This document shows, piece after piece, positions 6,582 to 9,705 of a stretch of DNA of 9,705 nucleotides. The stretch comes from JAFAVZ01 sp036009105. GTDB taxonomy: Bacteria > Acidobacteriota > Thermoanaerobaculia > Gp7-AA8. The first letter of the stretch is position 1, and every line of letters starts with the position of its first letter. The position numbers and the translations under genes are program-made. The notes beneath the pieces are model-generated. The model was not told the DNA's origin. It searched no databases and was given only the letters and a program-made list of their open reading frames with translations. The DNA lies in assembly GCA_036009105.1 (NCBI GenBank), contig DASYMJ010000332.1, forward strand, positions 1 through 9,705, given 5' to 3'.

Positions 6582-9548
6582 ATGAAACGGTGCCCACCCT
6601 CACGTCCCTTCGCGGCCGTCGTGACCGCGATCCTGCTCGCCGCGTTGTTCGCCGTCAGCGCGTTCGGTCAGGCCCAGTTCGGAAACATCTACGGCAAGGT
6701 CCAGGCGAAAGACGGCACGATGCTTCCCGGCGTCACCGTCACCCTCAGCGGCGTGGGAGCGCCGCAGGTCTTCATCAGTGATTCCGAGGGGAACTTCCGG
6801 TTTCTCAACCTCTCGCCGAGCTCCGACTACCAGCTGAAAGCGGAGCTCACCGGATTCGGCACCGCGGTGCGGCAAGGCGTCTCGGTCAATGTCGGGCGCA
6901 ACTCCGACCTGACCCTGGTCCTCACCCCGTCCGTCGAGCAGTCCATCACCGTCACCGCCGATGCGCCGCTCATCGACCCGCGCAAGACCGGCACCGGCAC
7001 CACGGTGAGCCGCGTCGAGCTGGAACAGATCCCCACCGGCCGCGACCCGTGGGTGGTCATGGGGCAGACGCCCGGCGTCCTCCTTGACCGCGTCAACATC
7101 GGCGGCTCCGAGTCGGGGCAGCAGGACGTGATCGTGGCCAAGGGTGCGAGCGACGTGCAGAAGACGTTCAACCTCGACGGGGTCAACATCACGGACGTCG
7201 GCGCCCTCGGCAGCACGCCGACGTACTACGACTTCGACTCCTTCGAAGAGATCCAGGTGACCACCGGCGGCAGCGATCCGCGCATCCAGACGCCGGGCGC
7301 GCAGCTGAACATGGTCACCAAGCGCGGCACGAACGAATACAAGGGCGCGTTCCGCTACTTCATGGCCGACCGCGACTGGCAGGCCAGCGCCGTCTCCAAC
7401 GCGGAGGCGCAGAGCCAGGGGATCATCGCCGGCAACAAGATCAACACGAACCAGAACTGGTCGACGGACATCGGCGGGCCGATCCTGCGCGACAAGATCT
7501 GGCTGTGGGGCTCCTACGCCAAGCAGGACGTCCGCCTCTTCATCCTCCAGACCGCCGGCCAGGCCGAGCCGACCAAGGACAACACCATCCTCAAGGACTG
7601 GAACGGCAAGCTGAACTTCCAGCCGTGGTCGAGCAACAGCGGCACCTACCTGTACACCTACGGCAACAAGCTGAAATTCGGGCGCGGCGCGGGCTCGACC
7701 CGCCCCACGCCGGAGACGACGTGGGACCAGAGCGGCCCCTCGCACATGTACAAGCTGGAAGACACGCAGATCTTCAATCAGAGCCTGTACATGACCGCCC
7801 TGTACGCGCACATCCTCAGCCCCTTTCAGTTCATCCCGGAGGGGGGCAACGTGCAGCCTTATCGCGATGAAGACGGCGTGTTCCATCGCAGCCACTCGTA
7901 CTATTCGACGCGCCGGCCGCAGGATTCCTACCGTCTGGACGGCTCCTACTTTTTCAAAGCGGCCAGCCTGGATAACGAGCTGAAATTCGGCTTCGGCTAT
8001 CGCAAGGCGCCGGTGACCTCGTCATCGATTTATCCCGCCACCGGCGTGATGGGCGACGCATCGACGGGCGATCCCGACATCTGCCCCGATTGCACCGGCA
8101 CGGCGCTGCTCACCCGTCCGGGCGCGGCCGACTACGTGGTCAAGTACAACGACTTCTATCTGGGCGACACCCTGACCCACGGCAACCTGACCGTGCAGGG
8201 CGGCCTCCGCTTCGACCAGCAGAAGTCGCGCAACGGCACGGTCGTCTCGGGCGCGAACCCGCTCGCGCCGGACGTGCTCAAGGAGCTGACCTTCGGCCCC
8301 GACACGCGCGACCTGAAATGGAGCAGCGTCAGCCCGCGCCTCGGCTTCACCTATACCCTGGGCAGCCAGAAAAAGACGCTCATCCGCGGCTCCTACAACC
8401 AGTATGTCGACCAGCTCGGCGGGGCCAGCCTGGTGGCGGGGAGCAACCCGTTCGTCTATGCGAACGGCGTCTATTACTTCTGGAAGGACCTGAACAACGA
8501 CAAATTCGTCACCCGCAACGAGATCCTCTTCGATCTCGGCCCGTACGGCGGCTACTACCTGGGCGACTTCGAGCATCCCAATGACGTCTCCGCCGCCGCG
8601 CGCATCGACTACGGTATGAAAGTGCCGAAGACGCACGAATTGATCGCCGGGTTCGAGCGGGAGATCATGTCCAATTTCTCCGTCGGCGCCGATTACACCT
8701 ACCGCCGCTTCAACGACTTCTGGTGGGTGAATTACGAGAAGACGCCCGGCGCGGGCGACTTTTACACGACCTCCGACTTCGTCCGGACCACGGACCTGAA
8801 AGGGACGTTGCCCGACGGGCGGAGCTTCAGCGTCCCCAATTACAAGCTCAAGGTGCCGTTCTCCGGACTGGCCGTGGTCACTACAAGGCCTGGCTATCAC
8901 CAGACATACAACGGCATCGATCTATACGCCACCAAGCGGATGTCGCATCACTGGATGTTGCGCGGCTCGATCTCCGTCAATGACCGCAAGCAGCACATCA
9001 GCGACTCCGGCATCTTCGATCCGACGCATACGCTCCTGACCACGAACAACCAATACGGCTGTACCAGTTGCGACGGCTCGGTGGCGGTGGACAAGTCGTA
9101 CGGCACGCATACCACGACGTACATCAACGCCAAATGGTCGTCGAACATCTCCGCGCTCTTCGAGTTGCCCTGGGCGGTCAACCTCGGCGCGAACCTCTCG
9201 GCCCGCGAGGGGTACCCCGTGCCGTACTACTACCGGGTCAACAACCTCGATGGCCTGGGCAACAAGAACGTGCTGATCGACGACGTGGACGGCGAGCGGA
9301 CCCCGACCATGTACAACCTCGACCTCCGCGTGGCGAAGGACTTCCGGCTCGGGCCGGTGACCATCGGTCCGGCCATCGAGCTCTTCAACGTGACGAACCA
9401 GCGGACCATCCTCTCCCGCGAGCCGCGCCTCTACCGCAGCATCGCGAACCGCGCCACGGGCGAGGGGACGCCGAACGGCGCCGCGAACTTCATCACCGAG
9501 TTCCAGAGCCCCCGTATCTTCCGCCTCAGCGCACGCATCCAGTTCTGA
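6582..9548 (+). CDS. Oar-like TonB-dependent outer-membrane receptor with carboxypeptidase-regulatory-like domain
   Basis: A 988-aa outer-membrane transporter or surface protein. The ATG at 6582 is chosen over an in-frame ATG at 6513 because AAGGAG (6571-6576) is well placed and a Sec signal peptide starts here (MKRC, hydrophobic core, cleavage near AFGQA, residues 27-31). Residues about 33-115 are a carboxypeptidase-regulatory-like beta-sandwich (GNIYGKVQAKDGTMLPGVTV, then SDSEGNFRFLNL). Residues about 118-255 are the plug, including LDGVNITD at 198-205 and the VTKRGTNEYKG transition. The rest is the beta-barrel, ending in IFRLSARIQF with a C-terminal Phe as expected for BAM-dependent insertion. 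No TonB box is recognised. A 12-residue EF-hand-like loop (Asp636 to Glu647) and two CxxC pairs (Cys501/504, Cys827/830) probably lie in external loops. Such receptors are usually linked to oligosaccharide or peptide uptake; the substrate here is unknown. A c-di-AMP riboswitch and terminator lie upstream on the same strand. Confidence 0.95.
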   Translation: MKRCPPSRPFAAVVTAILLAALFAVSAFGQAQFGNIYGKVQAKDGTMLPGVTVTLSGVGAPQVFISDSEGNFRFLNLSPSSDYQLKAELTGFGTAVRQGVSVNVGRNSDLTLVLTPSVEQSITVTADAPLIDPRKTGTGTTVSRVELEQIPTGRDPWVVMGQTPGVLLDRVNIGGSESGQQDVIVAKGASDVQKTFNLDGVNITDVGALGSTPTYYDFDSFEEIQVTTGGSDPRIQTPGAQLNMVTKRGTNEYKGAFRYFMADRDWQASAVSNAEAQSQGIIAGNKINTNQNWSTDIGGPILRDKIWLWGSYAKQDVRLFILQTAGQAEPTKDNTILKDWNGKLNFQPWSSNSGTYLYTYGNKLKFGRGAGSTRPTPETTWDQSGPSHMYKLEDTQIFNQSLYMTALYAHILSPFQFIPEGGNVQPYRDEDGVFHRSHSYYSTRRPQDSYRLDGSYFFKAASLDNELKFGFGYRKAPVTSSSIYPATGVMGDASTGDPDICPDCTGTALLTRPGAADYVVKYNDFYLGDTLTHGNLTVQGGLRFDQQKSRNGTVVSGANPLAPDVLKELTFGPDTRDLKWSSVSPRLGFTYTLGSQKKTLIRGSYNQYVDQLGGASLVAGSNPFVYANGVYYFWKDLNNDKFVTRNEILFDLGPYGGYYLGDFEHPNDVSAAARIDYGMKVPKTHELIAGFEREIMSNFSVGADYTYRRFNDFWWVNYEKTPGAGDFYTTSDFVRTTDLKGTLPDGRSFSVPNYKLKVPFSGLAVVTTRPGYHQTYNGIDLYATKRMSHHWMLRGSISVNDRKQHISDSGIFDPTHTLLTTNNQYGCTSCDGSVAVDKSYGTHTTTYINAKWSSNISALFELPWAVNLGANLSAREGYPVPYYYRVNNLDGLGNKNVLIDDVDGERTPTMYNLDLRVAKDFRLGPVTIGPAIELFNVTNQRTILSREPRLYRSIANRATGEGTPNGAANFITEFQSPRIFRLSARIQF

Positions 9549-9549
9549 C

Positions 9550-9627
9550 GTAGGGCCGGCTCTCCAGCCGGCCCAATCGCGGCATACCGGATCGCCCACC
9601 ATTGGGCCGGCTGGGAGCCGGCCCTAC
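9550..9627. repeat. Double-hairpin inverted repeat (REP/BIME-like), possible terminator
   Basis: Two arms, 9550-9577 and 9601-9627, are inverted copies of each other differing by one inserted base, separated by a 23-bp spacer. Each arm is itself a hairpin: GGGCCGGCT and AGCCGGCCC around a 3-4-nt loop. The cruciform-like structure begins two bases after the receptor stop codon. Short GC-rich palindromes arranged as inverted pairs are typical of REP/BIME-type dispersed repeats. The structure could stabilise the mRNA 3' end or end transcription, though there is no strong T-tract after it. Confidence 0.8.
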
Positions 9628-9630
9628 ATG

Positions 9631-9636
9631 TAAAAT
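9631..9636 (+). promoter_or_regulatory. Possible -10 element of the downstream HTH gene
   Basis: TAAAAT matches the -10 consensus at 5 of 6 positions and lies 8 nt before the ATG at 9645, which would put the transcript start at or next to the start codon. No -35 match is visible, because that region is occupied by the repeat arm. Confidence 0.4.
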
Positions 9637-9644
9637 AACGCGGA

Positions 9645-9705
9645 ATGTCCTATACCCTGCGCGAGGTCTCCGCCATGCTGGGGCTCTCCTCCGCGCAGAT
9701 CCGCT
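9645..9705 (+). CDS. MerR-like helix-turn-helix protein, 5' end only
   Basis: The frame begins MSYTLREVSAMLGLSSAQIR and runs off the window after 20 codons. The pattern Y-T-L-R-E-V-S-A-M-L-G-L-S is the first helix and turn of a MerR-type DNA-binding domain, so a transcriptional regulator is likely. No Shine-Dalgarno is seen (AACGCGGA precedes the ATG), and a -10-like TAAAAT lies only 8 nt upstream, which would fit a leaderless transcript. The rest of the protein, including any sensor or repeat domain, is outside the window. Confidence 0.65.
   Translation, partial: MSYTLREVSAMLGLSSAQIR

Noticed and set aside
6600..7895. A 431-codon minus-strand open frame inside the receptor gene
   Set aside because: It is a shadow of the receptor: no ribosome-binding site, low-complexity Ala/Val/Arg/Gly composition and no recognisable motif.

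Overview
The window comes from a GC-rich Gram-negative bacterium, most likely an Acidobacteriota-type soil or sediment lineage. The best clue is the gene at 6582-9548: an Oar-like TonB-dependent receptor with an N-terminal carboxypeptidase-regulatory-like domain, a type that is strongly expanded in that phylum. The secreted KP-43-type subtilase with a PKD domain and the dispersed palindromic repeats fit the same picture. The taxon is inferred; no rRNA or marker gene is present.

Layout. (1) 1-2583, minus strand: the first 861 residues of a large secreted subtilisin-family (S8) protease. It has three prodomain-like modules, a complete catalytic domain, a KP-43-type beta-sandwich and the start of a PKD domain, and it runs off the left edge. 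(2) 2584-2782: a short gap with a palindromic dispersed repeat. (3) 2783-6086, minus strand: a compact four-gene cassette read from 6086 towards 2783. In order it encodes a class II aldolase/adducin-family protein, a PD40/TolB-like beta-propeller, a PAPS-dependent sulfotransferase (GTG start, 4-nt overlap with the gene before it) and a methyltransferase-like protein of unknown function (start overlaps the sulfotransferase end by 17 nt). (4) 6087-6581: a divergent intergenic region of 495 bp with a plus-strand ydaO/yuaA-type c-di-AMP riboswitch (about 6152-6275), a strong intrinsic terminator (6298-6331) and a roughly 250-nt leader. (5) 6582-9548, plus strand: the TonB-dependent receptor, complete at 988 aa. 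(6) 9550-9627: a double-hairpin repeat. (7) 9645 to the right edge: the first 20 codons of a MerR-like helix-turn-helix protein, possibly translated from a leaderless mRNA.

How the parts may work together. The riboswitch and terminator lie on the same strand as the receptor gene, with no convincing gene between them. The simplest reading is that c-di-AMP controls, by transcription attenuation, how much of this outer-membrane receptor is made. That is the most interesting signal in the window. The divergent cassette looks like one translationally coupled transcription unit that sulfates and perhaps methylates a small molecule or glycan; its substrate cannot be read from the sequence. The protease is probably a separate unit, with its own strong ribosome-binding site after a 199-bp gap that contains the repeat.
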